Positions 1 through 7,982 of a stretch of 64,000 bases of DNA are shown in pieces; position 1 is the first letter of the stretch, and each line of letters opens with the position of its first letter. A program made the translations under genes and the position numbers. A model generated the notes under the pieces. The model did not search any database. It saw only the letters and a program-made list of their open reading frames with translations, and was not told where the DNA came from. Source of the DNA: Bacteriovoracaceae bacterium UBA6144 (GTDB taxonomy: Bacteria > Bdellovibrionota > Bacteriovoracia > Bacteriovoracales > Bacteriovoracaceae); NCBI GenBank assembly GCA_002435705.1, contig DIVA01000059.1, positions 79,128 to 143,127 on the forward strand, given 5' to 3'.

Positions 1-203
1 CCCTTCGTTTCTGCCTCGACCCCCATGCTTTGCAGGAGTTTTAAGATGGTATGAACATCATTAAGCTTTGGGACATCTTTTAGATGAATTTCTTGATTAA
101 AGAGTAAGCTCGCTGCCAAGATAGGTAGCGTGGCGTTCTTAGCACAAGAGACAACCACTTGGCCCCTAAGATGACTTGGCCCTGTGACGAGTAATTTATC
201 CAT
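1..203 (-). CDS. murA: UDP-N-acetylglucosamine 1-carboxyvinyltransferase, N-terminal part (cut by window edge)
   Basis: The first 67 residues of MurA, which transfers enolpyruvate from PEP to UDP-GlcNAc in the cytoplasm, the first committed step of peptidoglycan synthesis. The translation begins MDKLLVTGPSHLRGQVVV and contains SCAKNATLP, with the conserved Lys at residue 22 as in other MurA proteins, followed by the typical VPKLNDVHT segment. The catalytic Cys loop lies beyond the window edge. The ATG is preceded by AAGGA about 10 nt upstream. It is divergent from the methyltransferase at 269. In related bacteria murA commonly sits beside prfA/prmC, and here only the small opposite-strand methyltransferase separates them. 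Confidence 0.9.
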   Translation of the reverse strand, partial: MDKLLVTGPSHLRGQVVVSCAKNATLPILAASLLFNQEIHLKDVPKLNDVHTILKLLQSMGVEAETK

Positions 204-268
204 ATTTTTAAAATCCTTAAGTTTGTACAATTCTATCTCTCTGGGTTTTGTTAGGCTAGAATTTGAGT

Positions 269-988
269 ATGGCCCCTCATTTTTTGACCACAACTGAAGC
301 GCAACGTTACCTAGAAGCTAGGATTCATTTTCATCACTTAGTCACAAGCAAAGTGGTCAACTATCTAAAGCTATCGGATCCACTAAAACTGATTCTCGAT
401 GTGGGGTGTGGGACAGGTCACTCCACTCAGGCTTTTGCTGCCATGGCTGAAAAGATTATAGGCATTGATCACTCTGAAGCTATGCTTGCAGTGGCTTTGA
501 AGGGTGAAAATATAACGTATCTCCAAGAGAGCGCAGAAAAAATTGATCAACTCAATATGACACCTGACATGATCATCGCCGGACAGTCATTTCATTGGTT
601 TGATCGTTCCAAGTTTTTTAAAAATGCGCAGCAAATTCTTAAACATAAGGGTCATGTGATCGTCTTTACTCACGCCATTGATCATCCCGAACTGGTCTCT
701 CTGAATCGCGATTTTCCCCGTTCGTTTAAGCTAGAAATAAACCTGAAAGAAGAAGCCAAAAATTTTGGATTTATTCAGAGAGATCATTTTTTTGTACACG
801 AAAAGATTTGTCTGACAAAAATAAAAATTCTCAATCATCTGCGCACACTCTCTTCTGTGGAAAATGCGTTTAAAGCTGATTCAAACCTTGCAGCTCTTAT
901 GCTGGCTAAGTATTTCGCAACATCAAAGGATGACGAAGAGTTGTCTCTAACCAGTAGTTCAGAAGTGTGGATCTTACAAAAAGACTAA
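269..988 (+). CDS. Class I SAM-dependent methyltransferase, substrate unknown
   Basis: A 239-residue protein with a Methyltransf_11-type Rossmann domain. Motif I, LDVGCGTG, is at residues 43-50, and an acidic residue that could hold the SAM ribose follows in GIDHSEAM. The AGQSFHWFD segment is typical of small-molecule methyltransferases of this group. There is no signal peptide, so it is probably cytosolic. The substrate cannot be told from sequence. I start it at the ATG at 269. There is no Shine-Dalgarno sequence, but a TAGAAT box ends 6 nt before the ATG, so the mRNA may be leaderless. Its stop overlaps the end of convergent prmC by 4 nt. Confidence 0.75.
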   Translation: MAPHFLTTTEAQRYLEARIHFHHLVTSKVVNYLKLSDPLKLILDVGCGTGHSTQAFAAMAEKIIGIDHSEAMLAVALKGENITYLQESAEKIDQLNMTPDMIIAGQSFHWFDRSKFFKNAQQILKHKGHVIVFTHAIDHPELVSLNRDFPRSFKLEINLKEEAKNFGFIQRDHFFVHEKICLTKIKILNHLRTLSSVENAFKADSNLAALMLAKYFATSKDDEELSLTSSSEVWILQKD

Positions 989-1770
989 CCGATGGGTGTC
1001 TTTGGTGCCATGGCCTTGAGGAAACGAGGGCGAGATGACCAATCTTTGAGAACTTCAATCTCAGTGAGTTTGGCTTTCTTAGCGAGTTCCAAGATGACAT
1101 CCATGAAGTCCTCATGACCTTCCATAAAAAGAACCCCGTCAGCACTCATGTGACGGGAAGCCTGAGAAAAAAATCTCTCAAAAAATTCATGGTATTTTTC
1201 TTGCTCAAGAAAGAGGGCCAAGTGAGGTTCAAATTCACTTGTCTTCGGATGAACACCCTTATGACCTTTAGGAATATAGGGTGGATTAGAGACAATCACG
1301 TCATAGAGACCTGTGACATCTGTGAAAAGATCACTGGCCTTTAGGGCCACAGGAGCTTTGAGATTGTAAGCATTGGTCTCTGCCACTTGCAAAGCGGCCG
1401 GAGAGATATCGGTAAGCAACACACTTAGCTGTGGCAGTGCTAAGGCTAAAGATATTCCTAAACATCCGCTCCCAGTGCCAATGTCTACGAGGCGCTTGGC
1501 CTGTGAGTTTTTCTTAACCCAACTTTCAACGATCTCAAACAGCTGCTCCGTTTCTGGTCTCGGGATCAGAACATCTGGATTAACTTTGAAATCAAAATGA
1601 GTGAAAGTGGCGTAACCAAGAAGATAAGCGAAGGGAATTCCCTTGAGAAAAGATTCTTCATCGCCATCAATCTCTTCAGCTTCCTTTAGAAAACGCTCTT
1701 TTGTGATGCCTGGGTAATTGGCTTCAAGAAGACCTTGATTGTCATGGAAAAATTTTTTCCAGTCCTTCAC
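985..1770 (-). CDS. prmC: Peptide chain release factor N5-glutamine methyltransferase
   Basis: PrmC (HemK) methylates the Gln of the GGQ motif in release factors. The 261-residue protein has the N-terminal helical domain, then the SAM motif DIGTGSG at about 96-102 and the diagnostic NPPY at 162-165, which holds the target glutamine. Its start overlaps the stop of prfA by 4 nt (ATGA), so the enzyme and its substrate RF1 are translationally coupled, the usual bacterial arrangement. Length and motifs are normal and nothing is missing. Confidence 0.95.
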   Translation of the reverse strand: MKDWKKFFHDNQGLLEANYPGITKERFLKEAEEIDGDEESFLKGIPFAYLLGYATFTHFDFKVNPDVLIPRPETEQLFEIVESWVKKNSQAKRLVDIGTGSGCLGISLALALPQLSVLLTDISPAALQVAETNAYNLKAPVALKASDLFTDVTGLYDVIVSNPPYIPKGHKGVHPKTSEFEPHLALFLEQEKYHEFFERFFSQASRHMSADGVLFMEGHEDFMDVILELAKKAKLTEIEVLKDWSSRPRFLKAMAPKTPIG

Positions 1771-2840
1771 ATATCTCCTTCACCCTGCAAGAGAATGGCT
1801 TGGTTATGAGCCACAAGAGGTTCAACCAGTTGGTCTAGATCTCCGTTCATTATAGCATCAATATTAAAAAGCGTCAGATTGATACGATGATCCGAGACGC
1901 GACCTTGCGGAAAATTATAGGTACGGATTCTTTCTGACCGATCTCCCGTTCCCACGAGACCCTTGCGAGTTGAGGCAATCTCATTGGCCCGCTTCTGCAC
2001 TTCCATATCATAAAGTTTAGCGCGAAGAATCTTGAACGCTTTGTCTTTATTTTTAAGCTGACTGCGTTCATCTTGCATAGAGATCACAATGCCTGAAGGC
2101 ATGTGTGTCAGGCGAACAGCAGAGTCAGTGGTGTTAACAGACTGTCCACCAGCTCCCGATGAACGAAAAACATCAACACGAACATCGTTCATATTTAACT
2201 CTACATCACCGATCTCATCAGCTTCAGGCATGATGGCTACCGTAATGGTCGAAGTGTGAACACGGCCCTGGGCTTCTGTCTCAGGAACACGTTGAACACG
2301 ATGCACACCTGATTCATATTTCATTTTAGAGTAAACTTTGTCCCCACTAATATTAACGATGATTTCTTTGATGCCACGATCGCCTTCCGAAATTGACTGG
2401 ACTTCTGTTCTCCAGCCCATGGTGGAACTGTAGAGTCGGTACATACGCCAAACTTCACCCACAAAAATACTGGCTTCGTCCCCACCAGCTCCGGCACGGA
2501 TCTCAAGAATAACGTTTTTATCATCAGCAGGATCACGCGGAAGTAGAAGAAGCTTTAACTCCTGCTCAATGGCCGGAAGTTTAGCTTCCAACTCACTGAG
2601 CTCTTCTTTGGCCATCTCACGCATGTCTTCGTCTTTCTCGGCCAGGAGAATTTCTTTATTGCCTTCGATGTCGCCCACTAACTTTTTGTACTCGCGGTAC
2701 TTGATCACCAGAGGCTCAATCGAAGAGCGCTCTTGATTAATCTGGCGCATTTCATCAGCACGATCGTAGAGACTTGGGTCTCCAAGACGCTCAGTAAGGG
2801 TTTCATAGCGTCTTACGACGGCATCAATCTTATCAAACAC
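1767..2840 (-). CDS. prfA: Peptide chain release factor 1
   Basis: RF1 recognises UAA and UAG in the ribosomal A site and triggers peptide release. The 357-residue protein is full length. The GGQ motif is at residues 231-233 within SSGAGGQSVN. The codon-reading tripeptide, PxT in RF1, appears as PET at 186-188 inside RVQRVPETEAQGR, which separates it from RF2 (SPF). The start has GGAGATAA directly before the ATG. It follows the DUF1385 gene by 11 nt and overlaps prmC at its end, so rho, the DUF1385 gene, prfA and prmC form one likely transcription unit. Confidence 0.97.
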   Translation of the reverse strand: MFDKIDAVVRRYETLTERLGDPSLYDRADEMRQINQERSSIEPLVIKYREYKKLVGDIEGNKEILLAEKDEDMREMAKEELSELEAKLPAIEQELKLLLLPRDPADDKNVILEIRAGAGGDEASIFVGEVWRMYRLYSSTMGWRTEVQSISEGDRGIKEIIVNISGDKVYSKMKYESGVHRVQRVPETEAQGRVHTSTITVAIMPEADEIGDVELNMNDVRVDVFRSSGAGGQSVNTTDSAVRLTHMPSGIVISMQDERSQLKNKDKAFKILRAKLYDMEVQKRANEIASTRKGLVGTGDRSERIRTYNFPQGRVSDHRINLTLFNIDAIMNGDLDQLVEPLVAHNQAILLQGEGDM

Positions 2841-2851
2841 ATTTATCTCCG

Positions 2852-3979
2852 CTAGGCTTCGAGGAAATCGTTAAGTTGTGAATTAGTTTCTTCAATATCT
2901 GTCAGTGCCTTAAGATCAATCTCTTCGACCGAGATGACTCTTTTATCAGCATCTTTCAGGTTATATTTTTCTTCTAAAAAAAGAACGGCTTTGATGGATG
3001 CAAGCGCAACTTCAAGCTGATCATCTTCTGGCTCGCGGGTCGTGAGATTCTGCAATAGCATACCGGGTGCGCTCATGGCCCTTGCCCACCAAGCGGTGGA
3101 GCACTTACCAGCTGCTTTAATAATCTCATAACTAATCCCCGCTACTGGGAGCATCAACACCACTTTAAAAAGTGCAGCGACCACATGACGGAGAATGGTG
3201 GGAAGACCCGCGCCGATAGGAAAGATAGTAAAGACGGCAGAAAACAAAACAATGCTAATGATGATCAAAAAGAAGAGAAAGGAAGTGCCACAGCGTGGGT
3301 GCTGCGTCGTGAACTTACGAGCATTCTCAACAGTTAAGGGAAGATTCGCTTCAAAGGTGGAAATCGATTTATGTTCAGCTCCGTGGTACTGAAACACACG
3401 ACGCACATCCGGCATGAATCCAATCAGCCAAATGTAGAGGATGAAGACGCAAGCCTTGATGAAGCCATCGACAGCATGAAAGGCAAAACTATCTAGCCCC
3501 CAGTCCAATTTAAAAAAATCTGCAATCAAAGCCGTGAGAGCATGAGGCAAGAAGACAAAAAGTCCAATACCTGCTCCCATAGAAACCGCCATGGTTAAGA
3601 AAGTGGCGATGTCGACTTTTTGAGACTTGGCTTTCTTTGCTTCATAATCAGCCTCAGAGATTCCTTTCTTCAGGGCCTTAGCTTTTTCTTCCGCATCCAT
3701 GTTCACATTGGCGGAGTAGTTGAGAGACACAATCCCATTGGCCATGGTTTCCACCAGCGTGAGCACACCTCGCAGCACTGGTTTTCTTAAAAAAGCAAAA
3801 CGCTTTCCAAGTCCGAACCACTGATCACGACGTAAACGAATCTCACCGTCCGGCTTTCTGACCGCAACCACAAAAGCATTGGGAGATCTCATCATCACTC
3901 CCTCAATCACAGCCTGGCCACCAATGGCGGCGTACTGTTTCGCGACAAGAAGACTGAAGAGCTTAAAATATTTTTTCAT
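2852..3979 (-). CDS. DUF1385 family membrane protein (YqhQ-like)
   Basis: A 375-residue protein of the DUF1385/YqhQ family. The family signature GGQAVIEGVMMRSP is at about residues 20-33, followed by a long cytoplasmic-type stretch and several hydrophobic segments in the middle and C-terminal half (for example FLTMAVSMGAGIGLFVFLP and FLFFLIIISIVLFSAV). The segment YHGAEHKSISTFE is also conserved in the family. The molecular function is not established. It starts in a TAATG overlap with the rho stop codon, so it is translationally coupled to rho. Its C-terminal 60 residues are charged and probably cytosolic. Confidence 0.85.
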   Translation of the reverse strand: MKKYFKLFSLLVAKQYAAIGGQAVIEGVMMRSPNAFVVAVRKPDGEIRLRRDQWFGLGKRFAFLRKPVLRGVLTLVETMANGIVSLNYSANVNMDAEEKAKALKKGISEADYEAKKAKSQKVDIATFLTMAVSMGAGIGLFVFLPHALTALIADFFKLDWGLDSFAFHAVDGFIKACVFILYIWLIGFMPDVRRVFQYHGAEHKSISTFEANLPLTVENARKFTTQHPRCGTSFLFFLIIISIVLFSAVFTIFPIGAGLPTILRHVVAALFKVVLMLPVAGISYEIIKAAGKCSTAWWARAMSAPGMLLQNLTTREPEDDQLEVALASIKAVLFLEEKYNLKDADKRVISVEEIDLKALTDIEETNSQLNDFLEA

Positions 3980-5226
3980 TATCCGTTCATTTTATCCAAG
4001 AAACTAATATTGGTTTTCGTATCTTTAATACGCTCAAGGATAAATTCCATGGAATCCATCGTATTCATCGGCTGCAACACGCGACGAAGAACGAAGACAC
4101 GCTGGAGATCTTTCTGCTCCATTAAGAGATCTTCCTTACGAGTCGAAGATTTGTTGATATCAAGACATGGGAACACGCGTTTCTCCATGAGCTTGCGGTC
4201 AAGTTGGATTTCAGAGTTCCCGGTACCTTTGAATTCCTCAAAGATAACTTCATCCATTCTTGAACCTGTATCAATAAGAGAGGTCGCAATAATAGTGAGT
4301 GATCCACCATTTTCGATATTTCGAGCGGCCCCGAAGAATCTTTTTGGCTTGTGAAGAGCGTTCGAGTCCACACCACCAGAGAGGATCTTACCAGATGGTG
4401 GAACCACGGTGTTGTAGGCACGTGCGAGACGTGTAATAGAGTCGAGAAGGATCACGACGTGCTGTTTGGCTTCTACGAGACGCTTGGCTTTTTCAATGAC
4501 CATTTCAGCGACCTGAACGTGGCGAGTGGCCGGTTCATCAAACGTTGACGAGACCACTTCGGCGCGCACGGTACGTTTCATGTCTGTTACTTCTTCCGGA
4601 CGCTCATCGATCAAGAGGACGATCAGTTTCACTTCTGGGTGGTTATCAGCAATCGCGTTGGCAATGTCTTGCATGAGAACCGTCTTACCAGCCTTCGGTG
4701 GTGCCACGATCAAGCAGCGCTGACCAAAACCTTGAGGAACGAAGAGATCGATAATACGAGTAGAATAACTATTAGGCTTATTCTCAAGATTGATTTTCTT
4801 ATTTGGGTAGAGCGGAGTTAAGTTATCGAAGAGCACAGTGTTTCTGTGTTTCTCAGGAGCTTGAAAGTTAATGTGGTCGACTTTCAAGAGAGCGAAGTAG
4901 CGCTCGCCTTCTTTGGGTGGACGAATTTGGCCTTCAATCGTGTCACCTGTTCTCAAACCAAAGCGGCGGATCTGAGAAGGCGAAACGTAAATATCATCGG
5001 CACCTGGGAGGTAGTTGTAAGAGGGTGAGCGCAAGAAACCAAATCCATCGGGAAGAATTTCGAGCACACCGTCACCGAAGATCTCGATAGATTCTTTGGC
5101 TTTTTTGGTGAGAAGAGCAAAGATGAGTTCGTGTTTTTTGAGGTTGGCTGGGTTTTCGATCTGGGCTTCTTCGGCCATGGCGGTAAGTTCTTCGATGTCT
5201 TTTTCGCGCATTTCACTAAGATTCAT
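3979..5226 (-). CDS. rho: Transcription termination factor Rho
   Basis: Rho is a hexameric RNA helicase that ends transcription at C-rich unstructured sites. The 415-residue protein has the Rho_N helical domain (1-45), the cold-shock-like primary RNA-binding domain (about 50-118, with DGFGFLRSP) and the ATPase domain with Walker A APPKAGKT at 175-182, Walker B region [13 protein letters not shown], and the Q/R-loop part. It lacks the long N-terminal inserts of some lineages. It is divergent from dinB across 193 nt. The genes after it are the DUF1385 gene, prfA and prmC; rpmE (ribosomal protein L31), which often neighbours rho in related bacteria, is absent here. Confidence 0.97.
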   Translation of the reverse strand: MNLSEMREKDIEELTAMAEEAQIENPANLKKHELIFALLTKKAKESIEIFGDGVLEILPDGFGFLRSPSYNYLPGADDIYVSPSQIRRFGLRTGDTIEGQIRPPKEGERYFALLKVDHINFQAPEKHRNTVLFDNLTPLYPNKKINLENKPNSYSTRIIDLFVPQGFGQRCLIVAPPKAGKTVLMQDIANAIADNHPEVKLIVLLIDERPEEVTDMKRTVRAEVVSSTFDEPATRHVQVAEMVIEKAKRLVEAKQHVVILLDSITRLARAYNTVVPPSGKILSGGVDSNALHKPKRFFGAARNIENGGSLTIIATSLIDTGSRMDEVIFEEFKGTGNSEIQLDRKLMEKRVFPCLDINKSSTRKEDLLMEQKDLQRVFVLRRVLQPMNTMDSMEFILERIKDTKTNISFLDKMNG

Positions 5227-5385
5227 GGAGGCTCCTGAAAAGGTGTAACAAAAAATTTTATGAGTGTTGTTTCATGAAATTAAATTTGAAGGGTAATTTG
5301 ATCGTTATCTATTGATAGGTGATCAGGTATGGATGTATGAATCTATTTTCAGTGCATCATGGGATTTTGTCAATCATTATGGCCC

Positions 5386-5414
5386 TTGCTTCTTCCGTAT
5401 CTTTTCCGTAAAAT
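5386..5414 (+). promoter_or_regulatory. Sigma-70-type promoter of dinB, implying a leaderless mRNA
   Basis: TTGCTT at 5386-5391 and TAAAAT at 5409-5414 are spaced by exactly 17 nt. The -10 box ends only 5 nt before the dinB ATG, so transcription should start at or within the start codon. No Shine-Dalgarno sequence is present. Confidence 0.6.
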
Positions 5415-5419
5415 AAACT

Positions 5420-6481
5420 ATGCGTAAAATCATCCATATCGACATGGACTGCTTCTTTGCAGCTGTCGAGATGCGGGACTTCCCTGAACTTAAGGGGAAG
5501 CCTGTAGCCGTGGGTGGATCAAGCCAACGTCGAGGGGTGATTTCAACTTGTAACTATGAGGCCCGTAAATTTGGTGTCCGTTCAGCGATGCCCACCGCCC
5601 GCGCTTTCAAGCTTTGCCCGAGTCTTATTTTGCAAAAATCACGTTTTGACGCTTACGCTGAAGCCTCTGATCAGGTATTTCGGATTTTTCATGACTACAC
5701 TCCCTTCGTGCAATCGATGTCTCTGGATGAAGCCTACTTAGACGTGACAGACGCCGATCTCCCCTCCGGTAGTGCGACGCTTTTAGCGCAAATCATCCGA
5801 GAGCGCATTTTCAAAGAAACGGGCCTCACCGCCAGCGCAGGCATTGCGGAGAATAAGCTTTTGGCGAAACTCGCCAGCGAAGTCAAAAAACCAAATGGGC
5901 AATTCACCATCGATCCCAGCATGGTTGAGAAGTTCATGCACCAGCTGCCTCTTGGAAAGATTCACGGAGTAGGAAAAGTCACTTCAGACTTTCTGGCGAG
6001 TCTTGGCTTTAAGGCGTGCTGCGATCTCTTACCCTTTACTCGTTTTGAGATGAACGCAAAATTCGGAAAACTTGGCGAGTATCTCTTTTTCGCGATCAGA
6101 GGGGTGAGCTTTAGTCCCGTAGTCACAGAGTGGGAGCGCAAGAGTTTAGGCTCTGAGAGAACTTTCTCTGAGGACCTGACTGATCCCACACTCTTGCAGA
6201 TGAAACTTAATGAACTCACACTCGATATCCAAGAATCACTAGCTAATTACACAGATAAAAAAATAGCTTCATTGCAGGTAAAAATTAAGTTCCATGATTT
6301 TCAACTCACGACGATTGAGAGAACAGGGCTCGAGGTCACAGCTGAGAATACCTGGGCACTTTTTTTAGATCGCTGGAGCCAGGACCCAAGACCCATTCGA
6401 CTCTTGGGTGTTTCCGTGAAATTTGCCAGCAGCACACAGAGCAGCCAACTCTCCTTTGACGCTCTCTCTCTTTCAGAGTAG
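5420..6481 (+). CDS. dinB: DNA polymerase IV (Y-family translesion polymerase)
   Basis: DinB copies past damaged bases with low fidelity. The 353-residue protein begins with IHIDMDCFFAAVE, placing the first metal ligand at Asp8, and carries SLDEAYLDV with Asp103 and Glu104, the same numbering as in E. coli DinB. The steric-gate region, palm, thumb and little-finger domains are all present by length. A canonical beta-clamp-binding tail is not obvious; the end reads QLSFDALSLSE, and QLSFD may serve. It heads a run dinB-ruvX-mltG with 2 and 6 nt gaps. I see no LexA-type palindrome upstream. The start lacks a Shine-Dalgarno sequence and is probably leaderless. Confidence 0.95.
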   Translation: MRKIIHIDMDCFFAAVEMRDFPELKGKPVAVGGSSQRRGVISTCNYEARKFGVRSAMPTARAFKLCPSLILQKSRFDAYAEASDQVFRIFHDYTPFVQSMSLDEAYLDVTDADLPSGSATLLAQIIRERIFKETGLTASAGIAENKLLAKLASEVKKPNGQFTIDPSMVEKFMHQLPLGKIHGVGKVTSDFLASLGFKACCDLLPFTRFEMNAKFGKLGEYLFFAIRGVSFSPVVTEWERKSLGSERTFSEDLTDPTLLQMKLNELTLDIQESLANYTDKKIASLQVKIKFHDFQLTTIERTGLEVTAENTWALFLDRWSQDPRPIRLLGVSVKFASSTQSSQLSFDALSLSE

Positions 6482-6483
6482 AT

Positions 6484-6945
6484 ATGCCTATGACCGAGTC
6501 ACATCCGCTTCATGCCAAACGTTTTCTTGCCATCGATTGGGGAGAAAAATTTATTGGCCTTGCTAGTTTTCACGTGGGTTTTGATCCGATGGTTCTTACT
6601 ATGGGAAGAATTAAAGGCGGGGCTTTTGAGCAAGTTTGGAGTGAGTTAAAAAAAGTAATTGAAGACGAATCTATTGACGTGCTTGTGGTAGGTGTCCCCT
6701 ATTTTATTGATGGCAAAGCTGGTTCTACCACCCATAAAATCCGTGAGTTTCTCTCTCAACTATTGACCGTCATAGAGATTCCCGTTTTTGAACAAGACGA
6801 AACACTTTCTACTTTTTCCGCTGAGGAGAGAATGAAAAATTCACCTCGCTACAACTTTAAAATAAACCTGAGCGAAATAGATACGGTTTCCGCCAGTATA
6901 ATTCTTGAAGATTTTTTACGCGCGCAAGGCGTCGCTAAGTTATAA
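6484..6945 (+). CDS. ruvX: YqgF/RuvX-type Holliday junction resolvase-like nuclease
   Basis: A 153-residue RNase H-fold protein of the YqgF family, linked in other bacteria to 16S rRNA processing and to Holliday junction resolution. The first acidic residue is in FLAIDWGEKFIGLA (Asp18). The VVGVPYFIDG segment matches the family GLP motif, QDETLST gives the central Glu, and DTVSASIILEDFL gives the last catalytic Asp plus the ILEDFL tail. The start could also be the second ATG, two codons later. It begins 2 nt after dinB and ends 6 nt before mltG. Confidence 0.85.
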   Translation: MPMTESHPLHAKRFLAIDWGEKFIGLASFHVGFDPMVLTMGRIKGGAFEQVWSELKKVIEDESIDVLVVGVPYFIDGKAGSTTHKIREFLSQLLTVIEIPVFEQDETLSTFSAEERMKNSPRYNFKINLSEIDTVSASIILEDFLRAQGVAKL

Positions 6946-6946
6946 T
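6941..6946 (+). promoter_or_regulatory. Consensus -10 box 5 nt before mltG
   Basis: A perfect TATAAT overlaps the ruvX stop codon and ends 5 nt before the mltG ATG, which has no Shine-Dalgarno sequence. There is no convincing -35 box at 16-18 nt, so this is a tentative internal, leaderless promoter. Confidence 0.35.
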
Positions 6947-6951
6947 GTCTC

Positions 6952-7980
6952 ATGCTTAAAAAAACTTTTCTCTACACTTTGGTCATCGCACCACTCTTCG
7001 CCCTTACTCTCATTGCTGGAACAGTTTATTTTCTTTACCAAGTTAAGTACGAGGGACCGGAAGTCGTCTTCACAGTAAAGAAAGGTGAAACTTTTGGACA
7101 AGTGAATGCTCGGCTTGCAAGAGAAAAAATTATTTCAAATCCTCGCCTTTTTCATTGGCTCGCCCGCTACAAAGGTCAGATGGAGAAACTTAGAGCAGGC
7201 CCCTTTCTCATTCCTTCGCAATCCAAGATGGAAGATGTGCTCAATGTTCTGATCTTTTCTCAGCCAATGCTCCTTTCTGTCACCATTCCTGAAGGGCGCA
7301 ACATGTACCAAGTCGCCGAGATCTTGTCTCAAGCCGGCTTTGGAAGCGCCAGTGACTACCTGACTCTGATGAAGGATGAAAGTTTTGTGCGCTCTCAAGG
7401 CGTCGAGGGCCCAACTCTCGAAGGGTATCTCTTTCCTGAAACCTATAAATTTGTCCCTGATACAAATCCTAAAGATATTCTGGTCTCAATGGTTCAGTTG
7501 TTTCGCAAAAAAGTTGGATCCCTCACAGAAGGCCATCCTTTTCTAAATCCGACCCAGGTGATTACACTGGCCAGTGTGGTGGAGAAAGAAACGGGAGCGA
7601 AGTGGGAGCGTCCTCAAATCGCCTCAGTGTTCACGAATCGGCTTCGAAAGAAAATGAGACTAGAAAGTGACCCCACGACCATTTATGGAATATGGGAGCG
7701 CTATCAAGGCAATATTAAAAAATCTGATTTGCTTGAACTGACTCCCTATAACACTTATAAAATTCCGGCCCTACCCTTGGGACCTATCTGTAATCCAAGC
7801 CTGGAAGCGATTCAAGCTGTCATGAAGCCTGATCAAACCGAATATTTTTTCTTTGTTTCAAAAAATGATGGCACGCATGTGTTCACGAGAAACTATAAAG
7901 AGCATCTTCAAGCAGTTGAGGAGTGGCAAAAGAATAGAAATAATCGTGATGGAAAGTCTTGGAGAAATCTTAAGCAGTAA
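6952..7980 (+). CDS. mltG: Endolytic peptidoglycan transglycosylase MltG
   Basis: MltG cuts nascent glycan strands in the inner membrane and helps set strand length. The 342-residue protein has one N-terminal membrane anchor (about residues 5-30), a LysM-like region (about 38-100) and the YceG catalytic domain. The catalytic Glu is in ASVVEKETG at about residue 211, preceded by EGYLFPETY and followed by LESDPTTIYG and YNTYKIPALPLGPI, all family signatures. It is the third gene of the dinB-ruvX-mltG run and ends 2 nt before the convergent lipoprotein gene. Confidence 0.95.
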   Translation: MLKKTFLYTLVIAPLFALTLIAGTVYFLYQVKYEGPEVVFTVKKGETFGQVNARLAREKIISNPRLFHWLARYKGQMEKLRAGPFLIPSQSKMEDVLNVLIFSQPMLLSVTIPEGRNMYQVAEILSQAGFGSASDYLTLMKDESFVRSQGVEGPTLEGYLFPETYKFVPDTNPKDILVSMVQLFRKKVGSLTEGHPFLNPTQVITLASVVEKETGAKWERPQIASVFTNRLRKKMRLESDPTTIYGIWERYQGNIKKSDLLELTPYNTYKIPALPLGPICNPSLEAIQAVMKPDQTEYFFFVSKNDGTHVFTRNYKEHLQAVEEWQKNRNNRDGKSWRNLKQ

Positions 7981-7982
7981 GC

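Noticed and set aside
5227..5385. LexA-type operator for dinB
   Set aside because: No convincing LexA palindrome such as TTAC-N3-GTAA or CTGT-N8-ACAG was found.
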